Assembly: GCA_028095005.1 (NCBI GenBank)
Contig: CM051460.1
Span: forward strand, 83,221,676-83,285,675
DNA: 64,000 nucleotides
Reading direction: 5' to 3'
From: Rhynchospora pubera
Taxonomy: Eukaryota > Streptophyta > Magnoliopsida > Poales > Cyperaceae
Shown: in pieces, positions 22,144 to 34,461 of the stretch
How the letters are laid out: each line of letters begins with the position of its first letter
How positions within the stretch are numbered: the stretch's first letter is position 1
Notes under the pieces: model-generated
The model's database searches: none
What the model was told of the DNA's origin: nothing
Seen by the model: the letters and a program-made list of their open reading frames with translations, nothing else
Translations under genes and position numbers: made by a program

Positions 22144-23070
22144 GGGAGCGTTTGTTTGTGTAGTAAGGAGTTGCATAACTTAAGGATGCCTAAGTGTTTA
22201 TGTAGTGTTATGTAATAGATGTTTGGTTGTGTAGTAAGGATGACTAACTTAATGCATGCATATATTCATGTCAAAAGACTAAAATGCCCTTAAATTTGAA
22301 TTAGTATTATGTATTATATGTTGTGACCTAATTATTGTTAATTATTAATTATTATAAAAATTAATTATTAATGATGATAATAAATCATTTTTACTATTAT
22401 GAAATATTAATAATTACTTTTAATTAAATATTATAAATATTATTATTTATTTTATAATAAAAATTATTATTGATTAATTATCTTCAATTAATTATTATTC
22501 TTAAATCATTATTATTAATAATTAATATTACTTGTTAAATATTATTAATTATAATAATTAATCTTTGTTATTAATTATGATTTTTTTAATAATTATTGTC
22601 ACTTATTAAGTATTATTATTTATTAATTAATATTAATTAAATTTTAATTTTTAATTATTATAAAAATTAATTATTAATGATAATAAGAAATCATTTTATT
22701 ATTATGAAATATTATTAATTATTTAATAATAAATCAATATTGTTTATTAATTATTATTATTACTTGTTATATATTATTATTTATTAATTATAATAATTAA
22801 TATTTATTACTAATTATGATTTTTAATAGTTATTGTTACTTATTAAATATTATTATTTATTAATTTTAATAGATTATTAAATATTATTATTAATTATTTC
22901 TAAAGGGTATTGTTGGAAAAAAAATTAAAGGGGACCGGTGCATAACTTATGCAACCTATGTAGGTTGCATAACTTATGTACCCTTAAGGCATCTTATGTA
23001 AGAGGTGTTTGGTGACTTAAGGATACATAACTTAAGTTATGCATCCTTTAAGTCACAAACAAACGCCCCC
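22144..23070 (+). mobile_element. AT-rich non-autonomous element with GGG.GCGTTTGTTTGTG ends
   Basis: 927 bp with ends GGGAGCGTTTGTTTGTG and CACAAACAAACGCCCCC, flanked by ATT on both sides. Subterminal motifs (GCATAACTTAAGGATGC) also occur inverted at the other end. The interior (22320-22910) is almost only A and T (TTAATTATTA words). Terminal style resembles Tourist/PIF-Harbinger elements, but no transposase is present. Confidence 0.8.
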
Positions 23071-23073
23071 ATT

Positions 23074-25713
23074 GTCTTTTTCTACTTATGAATTTATGTG
23101 AATTGTATGTTTGTGAGACAAATTTTATGCATTTCTAATCTTGGTCGTAGTACTAAAATCTACAAATGAAATAGCTGCTTCTATTGCTATTAGTAATTCA
23201 TTTCTTACATGTCACTGGCTAGCAACTAAATATATTTTTTTACATACAAAATCGATATCAGAAAGGAAATGAATAATCATTAAATAGTCATATTATTTCT
23301 ATGAGCATTTGTGACTTCAAAACTATGAAAAACTGAAAATTGATTAACTATTTTTCTTACTGCGCTGTAAGTTTGAATCTTGGGATTGAGGTAAGTGGTA
23401 GGGCCCTGTGGGATTGAGTGAGGTAAAAAATTCTGGTAAGTTCACAGGAGGTAACTGTAAATATTTTAATTGTAAAGCAGCAGGGATGAGAAGAACTGTA
23501 GTACTGTACATTTGCAACCTTATTAATGGTTTTTAGGATTGGTGGGATATTTGTTTTTGTATAGGGGAAAAAAAGACAAAAGTGAAAGAAATATTTGGTT
23601 CGGCCAGAAATGGAATTGAACCACTCGAGGAAAGTTTAGCCATATAAATAGTCAATAGAAAAGGAAACACATTATAAATTATTAATTCTAACTTGTTGGT
23701 TCACTGGTTGATTAGAATTAAATTATTGAAACGCCATCTCTTTCTGAAAGTACAAGCAAATTTAATTCTGGTCCATTTCTCGGAAAAGGAAAGAAAAGAC
23801 ATCTCCACTTTAATCACAATCTCTTTTCCTAATTTTTTATTTTCACCAATATCCAAAAGTATAGATGGACCCTGTTATGTCCAAAATTTTTACTTTCGCA
23901 TTTACTAATGTATATTTTTTAATAAATAAAGAAAAGTGATGTTTAGTGTTGTTGCCTTCTAAATTGTCTATGTAAGTAATTTGTTGCTAAACGAAGTATC
24001 ACTTACATTTCATATTTTATCTAATGAGTAGATAGATATGTATGCTTAAACATGACTACAGTGAATATTTACATATCAGATCTGCCAAAACATTAGTTCT
24101 GAAGAAAATTAATCGTCTTAGATTAGGAGCACTATTTCAAAAAGGTGATGACGGATAGATTAGATTAGATTAATTGTTTCCAAATTTATAGAAAAGTTCT
24201 AGAGTTTGCCTGTCTATATAGCTATATTGCTTAATGCATACTCAATCACTTTGTAAAGTGATTGTAAATATTTTATCAAAAAAAAAAACTTGTAAAAATG
24301 AAACAACATATTAATTCAGGTACTCCGAGTTTATGCAGTTAGCCACCCATATAAAGCAAAGATGCTAACGCAGTAAGCCCTCATGATTCTCAAAGATGCA
24401 AGTGCTCATAACTACACATGCAGTAAATACATGCATCATGTATGTTAATCATTTCACGTGTATAACATCAATTAATTTTTTTTTATTTGAAGCCAGTAGG
24501 CAAATAACATCAATTAATGATCATATATAAATCTTGACATGACTGCGCCCATTGCCTCCAGTGTATTATTTTTGGGATGGATGAAATATTGACGACGGGA
24601 GCAGGTTGTGTTTTTTTGGGTTCGCATTGTCTCCAACTATAGATCAACTGTAGAGCAATAAATTCGCTATCAATATTGTTGAAGTTTTCTTCGTACTTTA
24701 TTAGCCTATTTTTTTCTTCCCATAGGGCCATAGCCTAGTACTTTTGTTTATCTTGTTTTTTATTATTTAATTTAAAGTTTTCTACTTTAGCCTAAATTTA
24801 TAAGTTTTAACTTAATTAGTAACCTCTGTCTGTGACGGTTCCAAATAAAAAATAATAATTAAGAGCGAAACAAATACAATATCAATTAGCCTACATATAT
24901 GAATTAATTTTCCTATAAAAAGAGAAGGGTACGATAATCAATTTCAGACAAAAATGTGGTGTAGACCACGTCTGATCAATTCCAAATAGTACTTGATGCA
25001 TGTGATGCTATATTTAGTAGTGAGATCACAATAAGGGAATTTTTTTTTCTGTCGTTTAATTAGAGAAGTGTTGTACGTGAGTATCAAACTATCAATCCGT
25101 TAAGCATAGAACTTTATTTTGTATATCTGATCAAAATGTTGATATCAAGACAATATGGATTAGCTAAAAATATAACATAATAATTGAACCAATTAATTTA
25201 TAAGCCTGAACATTCTTAAAATGTACCTATATAACATAAAAAATACTAATTATGTGGATGGTTTTAAAAAAATGGAATGTTATTTAAATCTCATTTGTAC
25301 CATCTATTATGGTCCATATGACACAACAAAATCATCATCCGATCTGGCTCAGTCAAAACTTAAAAATTCCGATAATTAAGACAGGATAATAACTACAACA
25401 TTGTGACAATAATTAATCTCTGAACCATTTTACTTTCATGAGCCAGTCCGAATCAGGAAGACAAGAAATTACTTAACACTATTCGAGAAAAAATAGAAAA
25501 AAAATAGTTAACACATGAATCCGAACAAAACTTGTATGTATGCATAGAAATAGAATCCGGGGGCAGGTGCTGCATTGACCAGGACGTGTGGGGAGAAATG
25601 CAGTACGTAAATGCATTGCATGGGAAACAGGGTAAGGAAAAGAGAAAAGAGTAGGCAGCACACGAGAGGAGAGGAGAGAAGGAAGCAGCGCAGGATGCCA
25701 GGATCGTACTAAA
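23074..25713. other. Intergenic, no gene seen
   Basis: AT-rich DNA; short open frames at 23693-23908, 24510-24731 and 25479-25661 carry no recognisable domain. Nothing else was identified. Confidence 0.45.
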
Positions 25714-25722
25714 GCCTATATG

Positions 25723-27355
25723 TCGGAAAAATTAAAACTAACGTTACTGTTCACTCAAATTTCAATAATAACAGTTAAAAATTTGAAATTTTAAAAATAA
25801 CATCGCTGGATCGTCATCCGGATTGACGAAATCGCAAAACCCTTGGATCGTCATTCGGAATGACGATCCAAGCTTGGATCGTCATTCCAATTGACGATCC
25901 AAGGAATTCCCATTAATTCACGGCACTTAAACCGATAAACAAAGATTATTGTTCAGAGCGTTCGGGAAACACGGGATGTAGCTTGTGTTTAAAAAATATA
26001 TTAAAGGTGAACATGGTGGGCCCACTCGTACCCTTTTTTAATGTCATCGTGTGGATCGCTTATATGTAGCTTGTGTTTAAATTGATCAATAGACAATTCG
26101 TAAATTAATCAAATTAATATTCATTGCAAAAGATAATATTAAATTAGTATTCTTACATGATAATACAAGCCAATTCAAACAAAAGTATTTTTCGACAACA
26201 TTCAAAATATTTAGAAATATGTAAAATATTAACTCTGAATTACAACAATAATGTAATTACAATAAAAGATATATATTAATAGTAATAATAATAACAGTAG
26301 TAATATTAATAATAATAATAAATTTTCAAACTAATTACTTTATTAGAATATTTCTAATATAAATATTTATTGCAAAATAATATAGTTCCAAATTTTGAGG
26401 GAAATAAGATTCGTTCTTTTATATAAAAAAAACTAATATTTTTAGTCTAAAGAAACACTCTTAATCTACATTCAAAATTCAGTTTCTGTTAGAGTTTAAA
26501 AAATAAACAAATTTGGACCTTTCATTTACTTAAATCATATAATAAATTATCTTATTAGAGATGTGCTTTTACAATTTAATTAAGAGTAACTAAAAAGAAG
26601 TTATCTACTTATCTTATATCGGTGCTTCAACACAGTAGTAAAAATGTATCAATAAATGTACATCTATGTGTATTAAGATATGAATTAATAACCATTCATA
26701 AAAAATAAATAAAGGTATTTTTATTGCAGAATTTATTTTCAATGTCAGAAACTCGAAAGTGAAATATCAACGATATATATATATATTTTTTGAGACCACT
26801 AAATTTTTTTAATGAACTGATTTCGAATTATTATTTGCAATCAAAATTAATTTCGAATTAATTTAATTAAATTTACGAATTTCCCATTAATTAATTTAAA
26901 TATAAACCATATCCAAGTAATATTAGGACATTAGAAAACAAAAGCAAAAACAAAAAAATTAGTGGAAGTGAGACGCTCTCTCATGGGACCCACCATCTCT
27001 CACCTTCAATTATTATTATTTTTTTAACGCCGGACATAGGATTGAGGAGTTGTAGGCCTAGGGTGCAAGCACATGCGCAAAAATATGAAAAAAAAATGGA
27101 TCGTTAATTAGAATGACGATCCAAGCAATCAATATTAAAAAATTATCTAGTGGCACCGTGTAAATGTGAATTGTCTTGGATCGTCAATTGGAATGACGAT
27201 CCAAGTTTGGATCGTCATCCCGGATGACGATCCAAGGTTTATGCGATTTCGTCAATTCGGATGACGATCCAGCGACGTTATTTTTAAAATTTAGAATTTT
27301 TAATTGATATTATCGAAATTCGAGTGAACAGTAAGGTTAATTTTAATTTTTTCTG
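25723..27355 (+). mobile_element. Non-autonomous Mutator-like element, long TIRs, 9-bp TSD
   Basis: 1,633 bp flanked by perfect GCCTATATG duplications (25714-25722 and 27356-27364). Terminal inverted repeats of ~210-230 bp start TCGGAAAAATTAAAACTAA on the left and CAGAAAAAATTAAAATTAA on the right (reverse complement). Both arms carry two palindromes of the form TTGGATCGTCATTC..GAATGACGATCCAA. The ~1.1-kb interior is AT-rich without a usable frame, so no MURA transposase or captured gene is visible. Confidence 0.92.
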
Positions 27356-27364
27356 GCCTATATG

Positions 27365-28164
27365 GCTATTAGGTATAGAGGAGACAAATGCCACAGGTCT
27401 AGCCATCTTCTTCAACCTCTCTCTCTTTCTTGCATACTGTTTTTCTGATCTGAAAGCGGCTCAGCCTCTCTCCTGGGTCCCTCGCTAGCTAGGTTGTTTT
27501 ATCTGTCTCTCTCTTGTGTTACCAATAATTTGGTTCCTAGCTAGAGGTTTTGTAATAGAAACAAAGAAGTAATTAGGACTACAAAATGGAGTTTCAGTTC
27601 CATTTTTAAGCAAAAAATTTCTTTAGAAATGATGGTTAATTGCTGTAAACAAAATTCAGAGTACATTACACGATTGATTCTTGAAAGATCATCCGATTTC
27701 GTTTTAGTTTTAGTCCTAAAAATTAATTAAATCAAATTAGTCCTACATTATTTAATATAAATCATTGTAGAAACTTTATAACAGTGGCACAACTAATACG
27801 AAATAATATTGATGCTAATATAATTATCCACGATGTTAGAGAGCGCAATTAATGTAATCTAGAAGACTAGGATTGATATTCATGTCCATAAATAAAAAAA
27901 ACAAATTGTATTTACATGTGTTTTACAATAAATTTTTTTTTGTGACATGGATCTCATTGTTAATCCCTTTTTAAATTTTAGACCAGTGATAAAAAAGAAC
28001 AGAACCATTTTCGTATAAATTAGAAGCTAAATTAAATAATAAGTTTAAATTTTTAATCACTGATATGACAATTAAGTAGACTTTTCTAAGAAAATGTTTT
28101 GTTTAAACTAAAAAAATTAAGATACATATGTATAGGAGAGGTTTCCAATTGCGATAACGTCGGG
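27365..28164. other. Intergenic, no gene seen
   Basis: A CT-rich tract at 27410-27530 resembles a leader but no frame follows. The remainder is AT-rich. Confidence 0.4.
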
Positions 28165-28618
28165 CACTATAAAAAAGATGGTCTTTACATAGATTTTTAT
28201 TGCTAGAGTTTTTATTTATGTTAGACATTGATCTATTGCAAAATTTATTTTTTAATTGCTAGATTTAATTGATGTACTAAATCTAGAAATTTTTTAGCAA
28301 GATACAATTTTCTATTAATATCTCTTTAAAAATCTAGCAATTTATTTTTGCTAGACTTTTCTAATCTTGTAATATCTAGTGTAGCAATTTTAAAAGGTTT
28401 AGCAATTTATTATTGCTACATTAGATATTACAAGATTCGAAAACTCTATCAAAAATAAATTGCTAGATTTTTAAGGAGCTATTAATAAAAAAATGAGTCT
28501 TACTAAAAAAATTATTAGATTTAATGTATCAAACAAATCTAACAGTAGAACAATAACAAACATAAATAAAAAAAAAGTCTAACTATGAAGTCTACGTAAA
28601 GGCATCTTTTTTGTAGCG
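28165..28618 (+). mobile_element. CACTA-like MITE, foldback over its whole length
   Basis: 454 bp. The left end CACTATAAAAAAGATG and the right end (reverse complement CGCTACAAAAAAGATG) match apart from a few changes, and complementarity continues through both halves (TTGCTAGATTT, AATATCTAGTGTAGCAA / TTGCTACATTAGATATT) so the element folds into one long hairpin. The CACTA start and A-run fit En/Spm termini; the right terminal base triplet is mutated. No coding capacity. Confidence 0.75.
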
Positions 28619-28789
28619 AGGGAAAAATGTCATATTTTGAGAGCCTTCAAATGTTTTTTCTTTTGCACCGACATAAAATGTTGCTTTTATTCGTACCATG
28701 GATTCAGAGTGGCAGCTCTTAAAGCAGTTAATGACGTATTGACTTGTATTTTGGCAGTTTAGTTGTAGAAACAAATAATTGATTATTTT

Positions 28790-28946
28790 GGCGCCGTTTG
28801 GATCGCTTAGGAATAAGATGAATTTTTTATTTTTATGCATAGAGTATTGAAAAGTGTGTAATTTTGTAAAAAAATTGAATTGTTTATAATAAATTTATAT
28901 CTAGAAATAGGAAATTCCTTCCATTCCTATGTGATCCAAACAGTCC
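28790..28946 (+). mobile_element. MITE copy 4
   Basis: 157 bp, GGCGCCGTTTGGATCGC to GATCCAAACAGTCC, flanked by TTT duplications. Closest to copies 1 and 5 (CGCTTAGGAAT subfamily). Confidence 0.86.
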
Positions 28947-31900
28947 TTTTGTTTGCAAAATTTTAACTTTTATTTTTAAATTTTACTTTTAAGTTGCAAA
29001 TAGTTAGAATCTCAATAAACGTGACTTCACAGTTCACATTGATTTGTCACACCAGAACAGTAGTGTTTTTTGAAATTCGATCGATTTGGTTTCAAAGCAG
29101 ATTATATTTGTCTCTTATTCAATAAATGTCTGTTTGTCTTTTATCAAAAAAAGATAGGTAGAACCGTCCCGATAATCTTGATGTCTCCAAACTCACGCTC
29201 TCAAAATATTTGGATATGTTACATCTTAAAATTCATCAGATGGTGTACAACTTGATTCAGATTTCCGTTAGAAAAATAGAACGGACTTATCTATTTTCGA
29301 CTTTTCGTAGAAAGCGATAAGGAAATCAAGAGGAAAATTTATTGGCTCAAAACATCTTTTTTTAATGTTTGTAGTTGTACACCGTATTAAAAAAAATGCT
29401 GCTTTGTTCTATTTAAAAGTCTGAAGGACAATTTTGTCTTGTTAAAAATTTTCCTCCAAACTAGTTTTTTTTTTTTTGTACGGGTGAGTCTATGAATTAT
29501 TATGAGTACTATGTGTGCATCTCGGCCGGGTTGATACTTCGCAGGTAGCAATATGACATAATACGATACAGAATAATAACATAAAAACCGATTTTTATAT
29601 TTCTTGATTTTTATTATATCATTTTTATGATTTAAAATTTTATAAAATAATTATCCTACTTTCTAATGTGATTTTGAACTTTATATGCTTTTCAAAGTTT
29701 TCACTAATTTTCTACATTTTTTTATTTGTTATGCGAGCAAAATAATATAAAATGAATAAATGAATTAATTCAAACACTTTCATGCACCGACATGCCGTGT
29801 TGTCCTTAAATGTACAATATACATATAAATAAATTAAAATTTTTAACACCATTATTTATTATGGCATGTCAGGTTTAATGGAAAAATATCACATTACACC
29901 ACATCTTTGGAGCACTTTAGCTCAAACCCATCGAATGAAAAGGGCAAACTATTAAATTTGCCCCTCTAAAACTTCAAAATATTATAACCAAATAATGCAT
30001 TCAAACTATTATACCCAAATAATAATACGTCGCAAGCCTAGAATAACCCTTCCAACTCATCAAATTAATATCAGAGGTAAATAAAACGAGCATATGGCAC
30101 TATTAAAATCTCCTAACATTCTAGTTCTCCCTCCACCGATATTGTGTGCTGACCCCTGGATTTCAAACAGAGTCCCTAATTTGATTACTTTCATTTATAA
30201 TTTATCTTCAAGCTGAACACTTGGCAATACCACGAACGTTTATTGGAGTTGTATTTGATTCCGTACACATGCATATAATTTGATATATTAAAACTACGTA
30301 GGCTTTTAATATTGCATGGTCATGCTGCAATTACTAGCCCAAAACAATTAACCAACTTGGACCGGATATTAGGTCACCAAACTTGCCCAAATCTTAATTC
30401 AATTAGGATTTTTTGAGAGAGAATTCAACTAGGATTTGTATATACTAAAACAAGGGGCTGAATGAACACACCGCCGTGGCTTCCGCCCTTGGTGACACGT
30501 GTCAAATTCGTATTGAGCATCAAGATTACGGAATTGCAAGACTATTTACCAAACAATTTGGATCCTATGGGCTTGTGGCTTCAGCACTCTTGTTAGGTAT
30601 AAGATATCTAGATACTGATATGTCATGTATCCTGTTTTGCAAAAATTAAATAGACTCGTGAACTGCTGTGACTAGTGACCTCATGGGTCATACACTTGTT
30701 TTAAGTTGACAAAATTATGAAATGGATGAATAGTTCTAGCAACATATATTCTGTTCACGAACCCACAACTCACGACTACAAATTCGCACAAGCAATACTA
30801 TCTTAAACGTAGAATGGGCATTAGCTGATTTCTACAAAAAGATTGTCATAATCGGAAATTAAAAATCACCAGACGTTCAATTTAGACCCTTCAAAAAACA
30901 AAAAAAGCAGGAATAAATAAAATAAACTCCAATCAGCCTAGACTCGAGAAGCCAATCTGAGATGTTAAAATTTTGTCAATATTTCTTTTTGTTTTTTGTT
31001 AGTTAGGAATTGAGAAATATGTGCTTTGTTTACTTGTAGACTGTAGTGTGATTTGTTAAAACAGATCGTTCTATTTTATGAATTTTCTAAATGTGCTTAT
31101 TTTCTGGTTTACTGTCAAGGCACTAGTCTTCATGTTTGTTAATTTATTAACTACCTAGCTTGTTTATTTTTTTTTGTCCATTAACTATATGAGGCCTCTT
31201 GAGAAAAAGAACAAGGTTAGATATTGTGATGAAAATTTCGAGAAAAAGAACACGGTTATATATTGCGATCGCTTTCATCAAATCCTTAGATCGTAGCAAA
31301 TTTTAAAATGTTTCGTTTTATTATCTACGAAATTGAATTATCGATTTCTGTATCCATACTACACAACCATTTGTTACCATCAATTCAAATAATTTTAACA
31401 TTAATGTTGCAGCATTACATTCGACACATAATAATACAACACATCGATAAAAATGTCCGAAGATACTTGTGGGGTAACATACCACGGGAATTGCTTGGGA
31501 CACGACGCTGTTACTTATTCACTCCCCCATTTTTAAAAAAAATTGACCAAAATATCTTCCAACTCAGCGCATAAAGTCTTTTGAAACAGGAGGGGGAGAG
31601 GATGGCTTTTTGGTCAAATCAGGAGTGAATGATTAAAAAAATCGTGCCCTGAGCAATTTCCACATACCACCTTACAATTTGTTAAAAAAGATAAAAAACA
31701 CTGAAGTATTAGATTTGGATAAATGTCAAATCATTAGATTTATGTACCAAAGCATTAGATAAGAGCATATTATAACAATACAACAAATTAAGCAAAGAAA
31801 TGAAAGCAAAATATATACATATATTAATATATATGATTTTCAAGTCATATAGAAATGAAGTGGTTTTAAAAACCTAGCAGTATGTTGGCAATGCACAAGA

Positions 31901-32001
31901 ACTGTATGATCTAATTTCCTAAGGAACAAAATAAATGGAGTTTAACGAATTGGTGTAGTTGGAAACAAACCAAATAATATGATTTAAATGATTTTGCATT
32001 T
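28947..32001. other. Intergenic, no gene seen
   Basis: AT-rich DNA. The frames at 29070-29255 and 31308-31574 show no domain. A G-box-like GACACGTGTC lies at 30494-30503 without an adjacent gene. Confidence 0.45.
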
Positions 32002-32009
32002 CTCATTAC

Positions 32010-32552
32010 CAAGGGTTTAAATAGCGCTGGTAGCGGCCGCTATAGCGCCGAGATAGCGGAATCAGATGTCCAACCGCTACCACGCTATAAAATTAGCGCC
32101 GCGTCTGATAGCGCGCATAATATCGGAATTTAGCGGGTAAAATATCGGCCATTAGCGGATTTAGCGGGTATATATCGGCCATCATACAAACGGACAAGTA
32201 CAACCCAGTGGTCAAGCGGTTGCAACCAAATACCATCCGACTTATTATATACTATGCTCGTAGAAGTTTAATTCAAGATGTGGGACTAATATTGCACCTG
32301 AAAACCGGAAAGAAAAAATGTTGCGTTTTTATTGCTAAAAGTGGGGATCGAACCCACACCATGGGTTATCCAGTCTAATGCAACAACCACTCTACCAAGT
32401 TGCTTCTTGTGATATGGTTATTTTATATTATTTATATATACGAACATAATATCCGCTATGTCCGATAGCGGCCGCTAAATGACCGCTATCCGCTATCCTC
32501 TATGGCATTGGCATGTCCGCGACGAATCCGCTATCCGCTATTTAAACCTTTG
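32010..32552 (+). mobile_element. Non-autonomous hAT element with 8-bp TSD
   Basis: 543 bp with ends CAAGGGTTTAAATAGCG and CGCTATTTAAACCTTTG and a perfect CTCATTAC duplication on both sides (32002-32009, 32553-32560). Subterminal regions are full of AGCGG/CCGCTA repeats (TAGCGGCCGCTA palindromes on both sides), the usual hAT transposase-binding pattern. The interior carries tRNA-like sequence. No transposase frame. Confidence 0.92.
32336..32404 (-). repeat. tRNA-like sequence inside the hAT element
   Basis: On the minus strand there is an A-box-like TTGGTAGAGTGGTTG and, 35 nt on, a B-box-like GTGGGTTCGATCCCCAC T-arm that pairs well. The acceptor stem does not pair, so this is a tRNA relic or SINE head and not a functional tRNA gene. 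A second A-box-like word (GTGGTCAAGCGGTTG) lies at 32210-32223 on the plus strand. Confidence 0.6.
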
Positions 32553-32871
32553 CTCATTACTAATCCATCTATTATCTAATCAGACACATGTAAATTTAGT
32601 ACTATATATAATTATTACTTTTTATGATTTGCTCTAATATCTTAAATGAATTGGTATATCCAAAAACTAGCTAATAATTCTTTAAAGAGAAATTAGATCA
32701 AACAGTGCTTTGAAGTTTCTCATACATAAATGTAAATTATTTTGTTCATTTATGTTATATGCACACAAGATCTCTTAGACACGCAGTCCTATTGGATGCT
32801 CATGCATTAACAAGGCATGAGCTCTATGAGTCGATGACTAGTAATTTGAAGGCCTCTCATACATACACTAT

Positions 32872-33030
32872 GGGGCCGTTTGGATCGCTTAGGAATTTGA
32901 AGAATTTCCTATTCCTATGCATAAATTTATCGGAAAGTGTGTAACTTTGTGAAGAATTTAAATTATTTATAATAAATTTATGCCTAATAATTGGAAAATC
33001 CCCAAATTCCCAACTCATCCAAACGGCCCC
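32872..33030 (+). mobile_element. MITE copy 5
   Basis: 159 bp, GGGGCCGTTTGGATCGC to CATCCAAACGGCCCC. Flanks are TAT and TAC, so the target duplication is not exact. Confidence 0.88.
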
Positions 33031-34205
33031 TACAATATATGGGGCTCGTTTCTAAGGTTACATGGACCGAGTTATACATCCACTAGATACGACGAATCCC
33101 AAATTACACATAACAATATTTGATGAAATATTTTATTACGAGATGAGATGGGTTTATTCATCTACCTCAAAACAAAAAAATAAACTTTAAATGAAGTTGT
33201 TGGAAACTTTAACATATACAATGGTTACTGGAGTCTGGAGCAATTAATCCAGGCCATCAAACCCAAAGGCCAACTCACAGATGTCTCCTCTACGTGGACT
33301 CAACTTGGGTCAGGCGTTTCAGCCTGAGTGAACGGAAGCTCACCAAGGCCTGCATTGACCTCCCATAGTGCTGATTCATTTCTCTTAGAATTTTTGTTGG
33401 TCAAATAAAAATTTGTAAGCGTTTTTAAATAATATTCTTATTTTGTAGTTAAATAAAAGCAATAATTCCAACCATTTTTTGCTCGAGGATAGAAAAGTTT
33501 TAAATCACTATGGTTAATATCTTATGTGGAATCATATTATGTTTAGGGATGCGATGCCGTCTTCAATTTGTTTAGGCGTAATATATTATCCAAAGAATTT
33601 TAGCTGGTATCTAAATTTCGATTTCATAATTTGTAACATGAGGTGAAAAAAAAAAAATGGAAGATGTTATAACTCGACGTACTCTTCATGGGAAACAAGT
33701 AAGAATTAATTACAACAATTCCGTGTGACCGTGTCAGTCCTTAAGTTTGTTTTCAACCCGATAATTTAAGATTATTATCAGTTTCTTGTTAAAAAGCCAC
33801 CAAAGATCGACTAAATGTATGTCAGTAGAGTATATAGCAGCGACGTAAGTACAAGATATTAGAAGATAATCTTTTTCTTGTTATGCAGCAATTTATCCAC
33901 CGAGAAATAGATGAATCAACACAGAAAATATTACAGAAAAAGCTTCAAAAGTCAGATAATTGCAAATCAAATCAATTAAATAGAGATAGAGAATGAATGT
34001 CAAGCAATTTAGGTATTATGTAATAGTGAAATAACACTTAACAACTCAGTTTATCAACTATGTCCAATCTTATTCCAGAATGCAAAATTTGAAATTTTGA
34101 TATATGCAAAGACCATAATCAATGTTGGGAACGAGACAAGCTAAATCCATAATACAACCAAGCTAATAACTGAGAAAAGAATTGAAACAAGAATATTAAA
34201 ATAAG
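33031..34205. other. Intergenic, no gene seen
   Basis: AT-rich DNA. A GC-richer stretch at 33230-33370 is open for ~28 codons on plus but shows no domain. Confidence 0.4.
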
Positions 34206-34373
34206 CTAAGAAAACACGACTGCTGCGACCTTTTTCAAAGAAGCAGCTGCCTTAATAAGATCAGATTCAGAGTGAGATGCTGAGACAAAAAGGCGCAAGC
34301 CAAGTGGAAGGGGACACTTGTCCAGAGATGATCTCTTGGTTGTTACAATTAGTACAGAATGCTCTTTGAAAAC
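34206..34373 (-). pseudogene. Orphan last exon of a serine palmitoyltransferase LCB1-like gene
   Basis: After a strong acceptor (CCTTTTTTTACAG|GTTTTC) the minus strand encodes 55 codons and a TAG stop. The translation reads HSVLIVTTKRSSLDKCPLPL followed by GLRLFVSASHSESDLIKAAA, which matches the conserved C-terminus of plant LCB1 (KRS.LDKC.LP.G..L.VSA.HSESDL.KA). LCB1 is the non-catalytic subunit of serine palmitoyltransferase, the first step of sphingolipid synthesis. No other LCB1 exon (for example the PLP-fold core) was found in the 2 kb upstream before the next gene, so this is probably a gene fragment, despite an intact frame. A distant-exon gene spanning further cannot be fully excluded. 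Confidence 0.75.
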
Positions 34374-34414
34374 CTGTAAAAAAAGGAACTAGACTTTAGA
34401 AAAGCTTTACATAC

Positions 34415-34461
34415 TGTTGAAGAACAAATTGGAGGTGAGAAAAAGGAGAGGAAGAAGCCAT
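34415..34461 (-). other. Possible isolated first exon (MASSSPF...)
   Basis: Upstream of the LCB1 fragment on the same strand, an ATG at 34461 opens MASSSPFSHLQFVLQ and reaches a GTATGT donor at 34414-34409. It is preceded by C/A-rich leader-like sequence. The gap to the LCB1 acceptor is only 41 nt and the phase does not join, so the two are not one gene as they stand. Weak evidence. Confidence 0.25.

Noticed and set aside
25800..27260. CRISPR-like array suggested by repeated GATCGTCATTC units
   Set aside because: The repeats are palindromes confined to the two inverted arms of a transposon with a 9-bp target duplication, in a plant genome.
32336..32404. A functional tRNA gene
   Set aside because: T-arm and box sequences are present, but the acceptor stem does not pair and the sequence lies inside a hAT element.
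34206..34461. A two-exon gene joining MASSSPF... to the LCB1 exon
   Set aside because: The intervening 41 nt is too short for a plant intron and the reading frame would shift to an early stop.
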